DNA of 64,000 nucleotides, taken from Exiguobacterium oxidotolerans JCM 12280 (GTDB lineage: Bacteria; Bacillota; Bacilli; Exiguobacteriales; Exiguobacteriaceae). Position 1 is the stretch's first letter, and each line of letters starts with the position of its first letter. The notes under the pieces were generated by a model. It saw only the letters and a list, made by a program, of their open reading frames with translations. It was not told the DNA's origin and ran no database searches. A program made the position numbers and the translations under genes. The stretch spans positions 2,608,001-2,672,000 of the forward strand of contig NZ_JNIS01000001.1 of assembly GCF_000702625.1 (NCBI RefSeq). Direction: 5' to 3'. Shown piece by piece: positions 17,203-26,426 of the stretch.

Positions 17203-18138
17203 TTATTTTGAACTAACAGCAGTATCTGTCAGGATTGGAACAACTTGTTTCTTCCGTGAAACGACACCTTCGAGGTAAACGAGGTGGTTGGTTGCTTCGA
17301 TTCCATAAGCTTGCTCGACGAGTGGTGCTTGTTGTCCGAGTACGAGCGCAACTGAATTATTTGTTAAGATGTCAGTCACGAGGAAGACGAACAGATCAAG
17401 TTCTTTTTCGAGAATGATTGTATTGATTTGCTCTTCGAGCTCAGCTTGACGAAGTAACACTTCAGCTGTATCGACCGTATTGACCTGAGCAATCTCGACT
17501 TTGTGTGCGCCCATCGAAAACTCTTTTGCGTCAAGTGAAATCAATTCTGTGATTGATTTTTTCGATAAGTCAGCACCTGCTTTGAGCATGTTCAAACCGT
17601 AGACGTTGGCATCGACACCAGCGATTTCTGCAAGTTCACGTGCCGCGACGATGTCTTCTTCGGTACATGTTGGTGACTTGAACAACAATGAATCAGAAAC
17701 GATTGCCGATAACATCAAACCTGCGATTTCCGGTTTAATTGCGACACCATGTTCTTTATACAGTTTGTTCAAAATCGTTGCCGTACAACCGACGGGCTCA
17801 GCGCGGTAGTAAATCGGATCTGATGTCTCAAAGTTCGCAATCCGGTGGTGATCGATGACTTCTGTGACCGTGACGTCAGCGATGTCGTCGGCACTTTGTT
17901 GACGTTCGTTGTGGTCGACGAGAATGACGTGTGACGCTTCGGCAGCGACTGCCGTAACAAGACGCGGTGCAGCGATCTTAAATTGATCGAGTGCGAATTG
18001 TGTTTCATCATTGATTTCGCCTAAACGAATCGCTTCGGCATTCACACCTAATGCTTTCTTCAGTTCAGCGTACGCGATTGCTGACGTAATCGTATCCGTA
18101 TCCGGATTTTTATGACCAAAAATCAATACTTTTTCCAT
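17203..18138 (-). CDS. ppaC: Manganese-dependent inorganic pyrophosphatase
   Basis: Hydrolyses pyrophosphate to phosphate in the cytoplasm (family II, DHH fold). Metal-binding motifs are GHKNPDTDT at residues 8-16, LVDHNE and the DHH of [10 protein letters not shown]; the C-terminal DHHA2 domain ends in SRKKQVVP. Length 311 is usual. ATG has GAGGAG upstream. Single-gene unit with its own terminator. Confidence 0.96.
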   Translation of the reverse strand: MEKVLIFGHKNPDTDTITSAIAYAELKKALGVNAEAIRLGEINDETQFALDQFKIAAPRLVTAVAAEASHVILVDHNERQQSADDIADVTVTEVIDHHRIANFETSDPIYYRAEPVGCTATILNKLYKEHGVAIKPEIAGLMLSAIVSDSLLFKSPTCTEEDIVAARELAEIAGVDANVYGLNMLKAGADLSKKSITELISLDAKEFSMGAHKVEIAQVNTVDTAEVLLRQAELEEQINTIILEKELDLFVFLVTDILTNNSVALVLGQQAPLVEQAYGIEATNHLVYLEGVVSRKKQVVPILTDTAVSSK

Positions 18139-18194
18139 GCTGAATCACTCCTCAATGGTTAATGTCTCGCCCATTAGTGTATCATATCTCGGAA

Positions 18195-19280
18195 TTAGAA
18201 GGCGTCCATTTTGTACAGGATACCAGCGATTTTTTCGCTCCAGTAAGGATCCGATGCATAAAAAACGTTCATTCCTTTTGCTTTATTTCCAAGGAACGGT
18301 CCACGGTGGTACTTGCCATCCGGCGCGAGATAGTCGCGGGCGATGAACTGACCCGTTTTTCGAATCGAGTCGTCAAGCGATTTATAAGCCGTTGCATTTT
18401 GACCGGGTGCAATATCCGTCGCATTGACGCCAAACAGATTGAATTTTTCACGGGCAATCGTCGACCGACCGTAATTCGATTCATGAATCGCATGAGCGAG
18501 GAGATAGGCGGCATTGATATCAAAATCACGCTCGACTTTTTTAAATGTCTTCCCAGTACCGATCAGCGGACTATCGGGCGCATTATTTTTAATGAAGGCA
18601 TCCAACTCTTTTGCCGACAAAGGAGTCGGTTTCCGTAAATTTTTTGTTAAGGTCGATACCTCGACATAGTCCGTCGTCCGCTTCGAAATGTCTTTTGGGG
18701 CACGTCCGACGGTAATCCAGCCGCCGAGTCCGGCGTTGGCGACGATGTAGTGACGTAACGTGTCACCCGTTCGTTCGTAAAACGATCGGTTCGTCGATTG
18801 TTCAACTGGGTACAAGGTCAACCGATCCGACGCGACGAAGCCGCTGACACCGGCAATTTCGATCCGACTGACGTCTGGACCGAAGTCGCGCAGTGTTAAA
18901 CGGCTACCGGACGCGACATACGTCAACCGTTTCTTTAACGATTCGTCTTGATAGATGTTGAGCGTACCACCTGGGTCGACGATCCCAATCCCCGGTCCGG
19001 TCAAGTAGACGTACCGATCGTCTTCTGTTCGTTTAATAGCGCCACGCTCGTCAGCGAGAAAGGCTTTTGCTTCGTTGAACGTATCGAACTCTTGTTCTGT
19101 CGCGACTTGACCTTTTTGATATTTTTCAGCGATGTACGGTGCGGCCGGTTTTAAGACAGACGGTGGATCATCCTTCAACAAAAAAAATAGAACGCTTCCT
19201 AACAAAAAGAAAAACAACAGTCCTTTTAGTGATCCCGCTCGTTTTGCGGGACGACCGGGACGAATCGTGCGTGTACTCAA
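18195..19280 (-). CDS. Membrane-anchored glucosaminidase (peptidoglycan hydrolase)
   Basis: Cleaves N-acetylglucosaminyl bonds in peptidoglycan. A short basic N-terminus is followed by a membrane segment (LKGLLFFFLLGSVLFFLL), a ~200-residue linker/SH3-like region, and a C-terminal glucosaminidase domain. The catalytic glutamate lies in AHAIHESNYGRS; FNLFGVNA and YASDPYWSEKIA complete the LytD/LytG-like fold. I prefer a TTG start at 19280 behind AAGGA; an in-frame TTG at 19313 has no ribosome site. The active domain faces outside. Confidence 0.83.
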   Translation of the reverse strand: MSTRTIRPGRPAKRAGSLKGLLFFFLLGSVLFFLLKDDPPSVLKPAAPYIAEKYQKGQVATEQEFDTFNEAKAFLADERGAIKRTEDDRYVYLTGPGIGIVDPGGTLNIYQDESLKKRLTYVASGSRLTLRDFGPDVSRIEIAGVSGFVASDRLTLYPVEQSTNRSFYERTGDTLRHYIVANAGLGGWITVGRAPKDISKRTTDYVEVSTLTKNLRKPTPLSAKELDAFIKNNAPDSPLIGTGKTFKKVERDFDINAAYLLAHAIHESNYGRSTIAREKFNLFGVNATDIAPGQNATAYKSLDDSIRKTGQFIARDYLAPDGKYHRGPFLGNKAKGMNVFYASDPYWSEKIAGILYKMDAF

Positions 19281-19359
19281 AAAATCACGTCCTTCAAAAA
19301 AATCGATAGACAACTTGGGTAAAGGATAGGTAGTCTAACAAAGAATAGGGGGGAACTCG

Positions 19360-20346
19360 ATGTTCATTGGATATCGGACTTTAAAAACGGCCGTCGCAGC
19401 CGCACTCGCGATGTGGATTGCGGAGCAAATGAAGCTCGATTATTACGTCTTCGCCGCCATCATCGCCATCTTGAGTATTCAAGCGACGCGTAAAAAATCA
19501 ATTCGTTCATCGTACGAACGCATCATGGCGTCGATTCTTGCCATCGGGATCGGTTTCCTGATTTTCGAAGTCGTCGGTTATCGTCCAGTTGCTTTAGCAC
19601 TTTATTTCATTCTATTCCTTCCGTTGACGCAACGCCTCCGTCTACAGGACGGTTTTATTACGAGTGTCGTCATCTTGACGCACCTTTATACGGCACGGCA
19701 ACTCAACCTTGCGATTTTTTTAAATGAAGTCTACTTGATTTTGATTGGCGTCGGTGTCGGACTACTCGTCAATATGTATATGCCGAGTCTCGATCGTGTC
19801 ATCACGGAGCGCCGTCAGCAAATCGACAAACGGATTGCCGCTTTGTTCTTTGAAGTCGCAGCAGCGATCGAGACGGGACGGATCAATCATCATTCGCTGA
19901 CGCTCGAGGAAACGGAGCGCTTGTTGCGGGAAGGAAAGGATGCTTCGTTAAAGCGGATGGGGAATGCAATCGGACGTCGAAACGATGACGAGGATTACAG
20001 CTATTTCCGGATGCGGGAGCAACAGTTCGAACTGCTCCGCGGAATCGTCCGTAATGTCGATGATTTGGTATTAATCGTTGACGAAGGAAAAAAAGTCGCC
20101 GACCTGTTTCGGACGATTGGTGACAATGTCCGTCCGGAGGCCGACGCAAGTTTATTTTTACAAGAACTGGCGGACTTACTCGCGACCTTCCGTGCTTCGC
20201 CGTTACCGACGACGCGTGAAGAGTTCGAAATCCGGTCCGCCTTGTTGCACATGCTGCAAGAAACGGAGCAATATTTACAATTAAAGCAGCGTTTCGTCGC
20301 GAAATCAGAAGAAATAAAACATCGTCGAGGCAAACGTACCAAGTAA
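19360..20346 (+). CDS. Aromatic acid exporter family protein (ArAE_1, YqjA-like)
   Basis: A 328-residue membrane protein. The N-terminal ~145 residues hold four to six transmembrane helices with the family opening GYRTLKTAVAAALAMWIAEQ; the C-terminal half is a charged, helical cytoplasmic domain. The family includes exporters of aromatic acids, but most Bacilli members are uncharacterised. ATG has TAGGGGGG upstream. Its 3' end overlaps, on the other strand, a 35-residue membrane protein gene. Confidence 0.85.
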   Translation: MFIGYRTLKTAVAAALAMWIAEQMKLDYYVFAAIIAILSIQATRKKSIRSSYERIMASILAIGIGFLIFEVVGYRPVALALYFILFLPLTQRLRLQDGFITSVVILTHLYTARQLNLAIFLNEVYLILIGVGVGLLVNMYMPSLDRVITERRQQIDKRIAALFFEVAAAIETGRINHHSLTLEETERLLREGKDASLKRMGNAIGRRNDDEDYSYFRMREQQFELLRGIVRNVDDLVLIVDEGKKVADLFRTIGDNVRPEADASLFLQELADLLATFRASPLPTTREEFEIRSALLHMLQETEQYLQLKQRFVAKSEEIKHRRGKRTK

Positions 20347-20412
20347 GAAGATGGCTAAGATCGCAATCGTCGTCCACTTGATGAGACGTTGTTGTTTGGA
20401 TGGGCGTGACAT
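20305..20412 (-). CDS. 35-residue membrane miniprotein, possibly Prli42-like
   Basis: ATG at 20412 with GAAAGGAG eleven bases upstream encodes a basic N-terminus (MSRPSKQQRLIKW) and one transmembrane helix ending FYFF. Length and layout fit the DUF4044/Prli42 family, small stressosome membrane anchors of Bacilli, and the neighbours (YqjA- and YqjE-like genes) are conserved Bacillus loci. It overlaps the end of the ArAE gene by 42 bases tail to tail. The Prli42 identity is a guess from length, charge and topology. Confidence 0.55.
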   Translation of the reverse strand: MSRPSKQQRLIKWTTIAILAIFLLGTFASTMFYFF

Positions 20413-20550
20413 GACAGGTGCAACTCCTTTCTAAAAGCAAACGTAATTACTGCTATTGTACAAACAACCCTTCTGAAGTGCAAATTAGTCAGTTGATGGT
20501 ATACTAAAAAAGCGCTAGTCGAATAGTACTTACATGAGGAGGAATCTAGC

Positions 20551-21675
20551 ATGGTCAATGAGAAACGTGTACTTGATACATTTTTAGAGTTAGTCCAAAT
20601 CGATTCAGAATCAAAAGAAGAAGCACAAATTTGTGCCCATCTGAAAAAAACGTTCACAGAACTCGGGTGTGACGTCTTTGAAGATGACGCATCATCGAAA
20701 ACGGAACATAAAGGAAATAACTTAATCGTCACACTGCCGGCAACAAAAGACGGTGTCGATAAAATTTATTTCACGTCACATATGGATACGGTGTTCCCGG
20801 GACAAGGGATTAAACCAATCATCGAAGACGGTTACGTCAAAACAGATGGTACGACAATCCTCGGAGCAGATGATAAAACGGGTCTTGCCTCTATCATCGA
20901 GCTGGTCCATGTCCTGAATGAAACGAAGCAACCGCACGGACAGATTCAATTCGTCATCACAGTTGGCGAAGAGTCGGGTCTTGTCGGGGCGATGGTCCTC
21001 GATCAAACAAAAATCGATGCCGACTATGGGTTTGCCCTTGATTCAGACGGTAAAGTGGGCGATATCATCACGGCTGCCCCGACACAAGCGAAAGTGAATG
21101 CTAAAATCTATGGCAAAACGGCACATGCTGGGGTTGCGCCTGAAAAAGGTGTCTCAGCCATCACGATTGCTGCAAAAGCAATCGCGAAAATGCCGCTTGG
21201 TCGAATTGACGAAGAGACGACAGCAAATGTCGGCCGATTCAGTGGTGGTGGTCCATCGACGAACATCGTCTGCGATTATGTAGAAATCTTCGCAGAAGCA
21301 CGTTCACTCGTCGCACCGAAGATGGAAGCCCAAACGGAAAAAATGAAAGCTGCCTTTGAAGAAGCAGCCGCTGAACTCGGCGGACGTGCTGAAGTCGAAG
21401 TCAAAGTCATGTACCCTGGATTCAAGTTCGAAGACGGCGATCAAGTCGTCGAAGTTGCGAAAGCTGCCATCACGCAACTTGGACGGACACCACGTTTACT
21501 TCATTCAGGTGGCGGTTCAGATGCGAACGTCATCGCCGGTTTCGGTATTCCGACAGTCAACTTAGCCGTCGGATACGAAGACATTCATACGACGAATGAA
21601 AGAATGCCAATCGAAGAACTCGTCAAGACGGCAGAACTATGTGTTACGCTCGTCGATTACATCACAAATAAGTGA
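20551..21675 (+). CDS. M20-family peptidase, tripeptidase T-like (YqjE)
   Basis: A 374-residue zinc aminopeptidase. Ligand motifs are in order: SHMDTV (H), GADDKTG (D), GEESGL (catalytic and ligand E), LDSDG (D) and HTTNERM (H). A dimerisation domain lies at about 190-290 (GKTAHAGVAPEKG). ATG has GAGGAGG upstream. B. subtilis YqjE is the closest relative I know. A terminator follows. Confidence 0.9.
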   Translation: MVNEKRVLDTFLELVQIDSESKEEAQICAHLKKTFTELGCDVFEDDASSKTEHKGNNLIVTLPATKDGVDKIYFTSHMDTVFPGQGIKPIIEDGYVKTDGTTILGADDKTGLASIIELVHVLNETKQPHGQIQFVITVGEESGLVGAMVLDQTKIDADYGFALDSDGKVGDIITAAPTQAKVNAKIYGKTAHAGVAPEKGVSAITIAAKAIAKMPLGRIDEETTANVGRFSGGGPSTNIVCDYVEIFAEARSLVAPKMEAQTEKMKAAFEEAAAELGGRAEVEVKVMYPGFKFEDGDQVVEVAKAAITQLGRTPRLLHSGGGSDANVIAGFGIPTVNLAVGYEDIHTTNERMPIEELVKTAELCVTLVDYITNK

Positions 21676-21685
21676 GAAGATAATG

Positions 21686-21720
21686 AAAAGAGTGTACCGC
21701 TATATTGCGGTACACTCTTT
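21686..21720. terminator. Bidirectional terminator after yqjE-like gene
   Basis: AAAGAGTGTACCGC and GCGGTACACTCTTT arms with a six-base loop; serves the peptidase gene and the convergent 59-residue gene. Confidence 0.85.
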
Positions 21721-21732
21721 GTTCGTTTACGA

Positions 21733-21912
21733 TTAAGTTAATTGAGGACGTTCGACGAACTCCATTGACTCAAGAACAAATTCTTCAGTACATAATAAGG
21801 TCGTCGCGATTTCTTGAATCTGAATCGACTTGCCGTACTTTTGCCGATAGTTCTCGTTCAGCATCCGGGCTTCGTGTACGATTCGTGCATAGGTCCGTTC
21901 GATTTTGGTCAT
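21733..21912 (-). CDS. 59-residue helical protein with sigma-region-3-like helix-turn-helix
   Basis: ATG at 21912, preceded by AAGGTGG, opens a frame encoding MTKIERTYARIVHEARMLNE and ending VERPQLT. The middle (GKSIQIQEIATTLLCTEEFV) has the spacing of a short helix-turn-helix such as that of sigma factor region 3. No family recognised. It lies between yqjE-like and rnz genes, transcribed against both, as do small yqz-type genes in Bacillus. Confidence 0.7.
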   Translation of the reverse strand: MTKIERTYARIVHEARMLNENYRQKYGKSIQIQEIATTLLCTEEFVLESMEFVERPQLT

Positions 21913-22021
21913 GGAAAAAAACCACCTTTCGAATCAGTATGGGTACAGTTTATCATGCTTCGTTGTGTGAAAGATGTATTTTGTGTATAAAAAATGCTAA
22001 TTTTACGAAAAGGGGAAAAAG

Positions 22022-22927
22022 ATGGAATTTTATTTTTTAGGTACAGGGGCAGGAATGCCTTCGAAACAACGCAACGTGTCGTCAATCGCCTTGATGCATC
22101 CGAAGATGACGTGGTTGTTTGATTGTGGAGAGGCGACGCAACATCAAATCTTACACAGTCCGATTAAACCACGAAAAGTCAGCACGATTTTCATCACACA
22201 TCTTCATGGGGATCATATTTTTGGTTTGCCCGGTTTCATCAGTACGCGGGCAGCGCTTGAAGGAACGACACGATTGACGATTTATGGGCCGAAGGGGTTA
22301 CAGGAATGGCTTGATGCGACGCTTCGTGTCACAGGAACATATTTACGTTATCCGCTAGACGTGATTGAAGTCGAAGCAGGGAAAACGTATGAACATGAAG
22401 GATTTACGATTACGGTCGACGCTCTAGAGCATCGTTTTTTAGCGTATGGATACCGGATCGAAGGGCGTCAAGAAAAAGGGATGTTGCTCGTCGATCGCTT
22501 AAAGGAGCACGGTATTCCGTCCGGTCCACTCTATAAACAAATCAAACAAAATGAATCGTTTGAGTTTGAGGGAGTGCTTTACGAGTCAGCTGATTTTTTA
22601 GGTTCGCCAAAACCAGGCGTGAAGTTGGCCGTTTTAGGCGATACGACACCTTGTGAAGCGAGTATCCGCTTAGCTCGGGGAGTCGATGTATTGGTTCATG
22701 AGGCGACGTTCGCCGATACCGAAACAGAACATGCCGGACGTTTCGGACACTCGACAGCACGTCAGGCGGCAGGGATTGCTAAACAAGCAGAAGCGAAGAA
22801 GTTACTATTGACACATGTCTCAGCCCGTTATGTCGAGCAAGAGGATCACTTAGAACGTGAAGCACGGGAAGTATTCCCTGAATCGTATCTCATGGTGGAT
22901 CATCAATCCGTCCAAGTGAAGGCGTAA
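22022..22927 (+). CDS. rnz: Ribonuclease Z
   Basis: Matures the 3' ends of tRNAs. The metallo-beta-lactamase core motif is THLHGDHIFGLPG, with FLGTGAGMPSKQRN at the N-terminus and FGHSTARQAA near the C-terminal histidine, all characteristic of tRNase Z. Length 301 is usual. ATG has AAAGGGG upstream. It is the first gene of a run that continues with the ECF transporter genes with almost no gaps. Confidence 0.96.
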   Translation: MEFYFLGTGAGMPSKQRNVSSIALMHPKMTWLFDCGEATQHQILHSPIKPRKVSTIFITHLHGDHIFGLPGFISTRAALEGTTRLTIYGPKGLQEWLDATLRVTGTYLRYPLDVIEVEAGKTYEHEGFTITVDALEHRFLAYGYRIEGRQEKGMLLVDRLKEHGIPSGPLYKQIKQNESFEFEGVLYESADFLGSPKPGVKLAVLGDTTPCEASIRLARGVDVLVHEATFADTETEHAGRFGHSTARQAAGIAKQAEAKKLLLTHVSARYVEQEDHLEREAREVFPESYLMVDHQSVQVKA

Positions 22928-22930
22928 GTG

Positions 22931-23827
22931 ATGGACATATTGATTCGGTGGGCACTCTTTTTATTAGCAGCCGTCCTACTCGCATTCTTACTAGAAAAAA
23001 GGACGGAAAAAGAACGTTATCTCTACATGAAACTTGTCTTTTATGCCTGTTTAGGTTCCGTTTCATTTCCAGTCTATGATATTCAGTTGCCACTCGGGAT
23101 TATTCTATTTTTAATCGTGCTTCATCCGCAAAAAAACTCACGCTACAAACGGTATATGGCTTTGTTCGGATTTTTATTTTTCTTATTGCAATTATTCGCC
23201 GGTCCGTTTGATACGTTTACAGTCCGGGAAGAAACACAACAGATTGGGCGAGTGATGATTACGGATCAGTCGTTCCATCACTTGTTAAGTCAAATCGAGA
23301 AGCGGGTCGGAGATGAGTCGTTACGGCTCGAGCAAAGCGAACTGTTATTTGACCAAGGTGGTAATTTGCGAAATGCGACGTTCGAGGTGATTGCTAAAAG
23401 TCCGAAGCGGTTCGTCCGCTATGACATTTCCTATCAGGAAATCACAGGCACGATCACGTATCGACCACGTGAAGAAGTGCTGGAACGATCGCTCGAAACG
23501 TATTACCAAAAACTGATTGATGCGTCTCGTTCGTTTGATACGTTACGTCAGCTGTCGATTAAACAAATTTTACATGACTCAAAGACGCCGTACGTCGAGA
23601 TGGATATGGATGGTCTTTATGAGACGTTTAGTCTTCAAGACGCGACCGTGTTATTAATTGGTGATCAAGGGGAGTTGATTCCTTACGTCAACACAGGAGA
23701 AGATGTCCTCGCAAACGCGATTCGCTTGACCTATTTGCGGGCGGACGGGCAATCCCTTCGTGAAAAAAAGATTTTATTGTACAATTACAGCTTTGAGACA
23801 TCAAGGCGAAAAGGAGTCGTTCGATGA
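22931..23827 (+). CDS. Membrane protein of unknown function in the ECF operon
   Basis: About 298 residues. Three hydrophobic segments occupy roughly residues 5-105; the rest is a soluble, probably extracytoplasmic domain with no motif I recognise. The ATG at 22931 with GAAGG upstream is preferred over the overlapping GTG at 22928. It begins right at the rnz stop and its own stop overlaps the lipoprotein start (ATGA), so it belongs to the same operon. No function assigned. Confidence 0.75.
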   Translation: MDILIRWALFLLAAVLLAFLLEKRTEKERYLYMKLVFYACLGSVSFPVYDIQLPLGIILFLIVLHPQKNSRYKRYMALFGFLFFLLQLFAGPFDTFTVREETQQIGRVMITDQSFHHLLSQIEKRVGDESLRLEQSELLFDQGGNLRNATFEVIAKSPKRFVRYDISYQEITGTITYRPREEVLERSLETYYQKLIDASRSFDTLRQLSIKQILHDSKTPYVEMDMDGLYETFSLQDATVLLIGDQGELIPYVNTGEDVLANAIRLTYLRADGQSLREKKILLYNYSFETSRRKGVVR

Positions 23828-24234
23828 AACAGTGGATATTAGCGGGAAGTTTACTCATCTTAGCAGGGTGTTCTGACGAAGCAGAGCCAAAGACCTCGAA
23901 AACAGAGGCATGCGACGTGAAGGTCGACGTCTCGGTCGTCAACCATGCAAAGGACAAGACATTGTTTGAGAAAGCAATGTGTTTTGATCAAGAAGAGACG
24001 GCGCTTGATGCGCTCGAAGAAACGAAGTTAGATGTCGTCAAAACAGGAAAAGGTGAGATGGCTTACGTTACAGCCGTCGAGGGCGTTCGAGAGAAGTCAG
24101 CTGGAGCAAGTAGCGGCTGGGTATTCGGCGTCAATGAAAAACCGGGTGAGGTCGGAGCAGGAAGCTACGAACTTCAAGACGGAGATCGCCTTGAATGGCG
24201 ATTTGAAAAAGATGCAATGGCTTATTTTCAGTAA
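23824..24234 (+). CDS. DUF4430 lipoprotein, likely vitamin-binding accessory of ECF transporter
   Basis: A 136-residue lipoprotein: lipobox LILAGC with cysteine at 16, then a single DUF4430 domain (TALDALEETKLDV, SSGWVFGVNEKPGEVGAG, GDRLEWRF). DUF4430 is related to the C-terminal domain of cobalamin carriers and is often found beside ECF vitamin transporters. It overlaps the preceding and the following reading frames. A role in capturing cobalamin or a related cofactor is inferred. Confidence 0.8.
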   Translation: MKQWILAGSLLILAGCSDEAEPKTSKTEACDVKVDVSVVNHAKDKTLFEKAMCFDQEETALDALEETKLDVVKTGKGEMAYVTAVEGVREKSAGASSGWVFGVNEKPGEVGAGSYELQDGDRLEWRFEKDAMAYFQ

Positions 24235-24919
24235 AACAGAACGGGAGCGACTTCATCCATTGAATGTTGCTCTTTTTTTGATGGTGATGTTATCGGTCCC
24301 GTTCGTTTTGCACGATCATATAGGGAGGCTCGTACTCGTCCATCTCGTCTTTTTCATCACCATTCGTCAGTTCGAGGTCTTTCGTTATCTCATGTTACCG
24401 CTACTCTATACATTGATGATGATGGTTCCACTTCTCTATGGCGCTTCGATTGATGTAATTGGGATTCTGACGGTCAGCGTACAAATCACCTTATTTATCA
24501 CATCAAGTCAACTCGTGTTCACGCTCGTTCGTCTCGAACAGATGGGACCCTGACCCTTGTTTCGGATGTTACCACGACTGACGCGACTAACGGGGCTCGT
24601 ACTTGCCCTAATTCCGTCTTTGCTCCGGACATGGCCGGAAGTGAAGATGAGTCATCGACATCACGCATTATCGGAGCAATTAGAACGAATGGCGATGTAT
24701 CATTTACTACCGATTGACGCCGTACCGAGCAGACTTCGAAAGCTGACGCTGCGCGACATTCGAACGGGTGTGATTTTGCTTAGTGTCAGCAGTCTGCTGT
24801 TGACCCCGTATGCTTATGTGGGTGCAGTCGTATTGCCAATGATTTTACTCTGTTCGAAAGGAGCTTTTCGTGATGCCAACGATTATTTCAAACGACAACG
24901 AAGCGACCGGACAGCTTGA
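24212..24919 (+). pseudogene. ECF transporter T component (EcfT-like) with in-frame TGA
   Basis: ATG at 24212 opens a membrane protein frame of about 235 codons interrupted by a single TGA at 24551-24553; reading resumes in the same frame directly after it (…EQMGP, stop, PLFRMLPRL…). The first part has four hydrophobic helices, the second the coupling-helix region (PSLLRTWPEVKMSHRHHALSE) and a last helix pair. TGG to TGA would explain the lesion. The stop is followed by C, a context known for leaky termination. The downstream ATPase and S-component genes look intact, so either the T component is lost, produced by readthrough, or restarted at TTG 24557 as two pieces. Confidence 0.75.
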
Positions 24920-25838
24920 GCGTCTCGCGGCGGAAGCGGGACAGCCTATCATCTATCCGGAACGACTGCTACATGGGCGAGTTCGTGATTTACTAGCGAC
25001 AACAAGTCTATTTGTCGCGGGAGAACTTACGACGCTCCTCGGACTAGAACCGTTCTTTGAGCGAGAGGTAAGTGAATTATCATCCGGAGAACAACAACTC
25101 GTTTCAGTTGGATATGCGCTCGCTTCGTTACCGCCAAGTCTTTTCTTAGAGAATCCCTTCCTGTTTTTAGATCAAGTCCGAAAACGGCGATTGGTCGATT
25201 TGCTGAGTGAGATGGAACGTCGCTTTTCATGTCGTATCTATTATTCAGTCACCGATCAAGCGGATTTAGAACAGATTGTGTTCGAGCAAGCAGCTCGAGG
25301 AGACATCTATGATGAGATGCGGGCCGTCGAACATCGCTATCCGATGCAGACGCGCTACGCATTAGACGTATCCCGCCTTAGGTTAGCGGCAGGAGAACGA
25401 GTGGTGCTCGTTGGTGCCAACGGGAGTGGGAAGTCGACGTTGCTACGGCTCTTACTCGGCGTCGAGCGTCCCTTGTATGGAAAAGTGAAACGACGCGGGC
25501 GAAAGAATTACTTGCCTGCGCATCCGGCCCTTGCGCCTCAAGTTGACAGTCAACCGGGCACGTTCGCTTCACAAAAACAGCGATTGTTTGAACGGCTTGA
25601 CTGGAGCGACGATGCTTATTATTTTGACGAACCGACAGCAGGATTAACGGACGCACAACGGCAGCGATTCGTCGAAACACTCATCGAGCAACCAATGAAG
25701 TTAGTCGTGATGGCGACGCATGACGACTTTTTAATCCGTCACGCGACACGTGTCCTTTATCTCGTTCAAGGTGAAATTGCGTTTGATGGTCCGGCGGCTA
25801 CTTTTTTAGAACAAAGTAGGTTATATGGATGGGACTGA
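24873..25838 (+). CDS. ECF transporter ATPase, single-chain double domain with degenerate N-half
   Basis: 321 residues containing remnants of two ABC domains. The N-half lacks Walker A but keeps a signature LSSGEQQ (residues 69-75) and a decayed Walker B in which the catalytic position reads LENP. The C-half has a perfect Walker A GANGSGKST (181-189), Walker B YYFDEPT (249-255) and switch H283, but no signature (FASQKQRL instead). Together they can form only one composite ATP site: C-half Walker motifs with the N-half signature. ATG at 24873 has AAAGGAG nine bases upstream and overlaps the EcfT gene. Confidence 0.82.
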   Translation: MPTIISNDNEATGQLERLAAEAGQPIIYPERLLHGRVRDLLATTSLFVAGELTTLLGLEPFFEREVSELSSGEQQLVSVGYALASLPPSLFLENPFLFLDQVRKRRLVDLLSEMERRFSCRIYYSVTDQADLEQIVFEQAARGDIYDEMRAVEHRYPMQTRYALDVSRLRLAAGERVVLVGANGSGKSTLLRLLLGVERPLYGKVKRRGRKNYLPAHPALAPQVDSQPGTFASQKQRLFERLDWSDDAYYFDEPTAGLTDAQRQRFVETLIEQPMKLVVMATHDDFLIRHATRVLYLVQGEIAFDGPAATFLEQSRLYGWD

Positions 25839-26401
25839 TTCTCCTCGCTTGTCTGTTCATTTTGATTCTGTTTATCCGTTTTGAGCGTCGACCGTTGTCA
25901 GAAGCGATGTTACGCTTCATCGCGCTCGTCACTGCGGCGGCGATCGTCGGACGGATTCTTTTTTCGAGTCTGCCGAACATTCAACCGGCCACGGCACTCG
26001 TTCTATTACTTGCCGTCTACGTCAGTCCGGTCGTCGGTGCAGTCGCGGGTTTGTTGGTCGTCGTCCTGTCGAGTTTATTCTTAGGGAGCGGACCGTTCGT
26101 TTTATTTCAAGCGCTTGCTTACATGGCTATCAGTCTCGTCGGACTCGTATCGCTATTGAAATCGAAATGGCTGTTAGCCTGTTACGGGCTTCTCGCCGGA
26201 TTTTTGTATGGCTGGATCAGCAACCTCGGTTTTTTAATCTTTACAGCATTCTCACAAGAAGCTTTTTTGACACTCATCGTCACAGGCGGAGTGTTTGATT
26301 TAGTACATGGAATCGGAAATGCCTGTTTTATTTTATTACTTCATCCGACTTTTTTACGGATTTTGCACTCAATCGACCAAAAGGCGGGTAAAGAACATTA
26401 A
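25829..26401 (+). CDS. ECF transporter S component (substrate-binding membrane subunit)
   Basis: A 190-residue membrane protein with about six helices; LYGWISNLGF and GGVFDLVHGIGNACF are typical of cobalamin- or DUF6580-type S components. It overlaps the ATPase gene by ten bases. With the DUF4430 lipoprotein, a vitamin such as cobalamin is the most likely substrate, but no riboswitch is present to confirm this. Confidence 0.78.
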   Translation: MGLILLACLFILILFIRFERRPLSEAMLRFIALVTAAAIVGRILFSSLPNIQPATALVLLLAVYVSPVVGAVAGLLVVVLSSLFLGSGPFVLFQALAYMAISLVGLVSLLKSKWLLACYGLLAGFLYGWISNLGFLIFTAFSQEAFLTLIVTGGVFDLVHGIGNACFILLLHPTFLRILHSIDQKAGKEH

Positions 26402-26426
26402 CCTGATTCGATTGGAGTGAAAAAAG

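Noticed and set aside
19883-20440. 185-codon minus-strand frame
   Set aside because: Antisense shadow of the ArAE gene; its arginine- and histidine-rich composition is typical of a shadow frame.
20355-20732. 125-codon minus-strand frame before the YqjE-like gene
   Set aside because: It overlaps the YqjE start and promoter, and a better small ORF with a ribosome site (20305-20412) uses the same strand.
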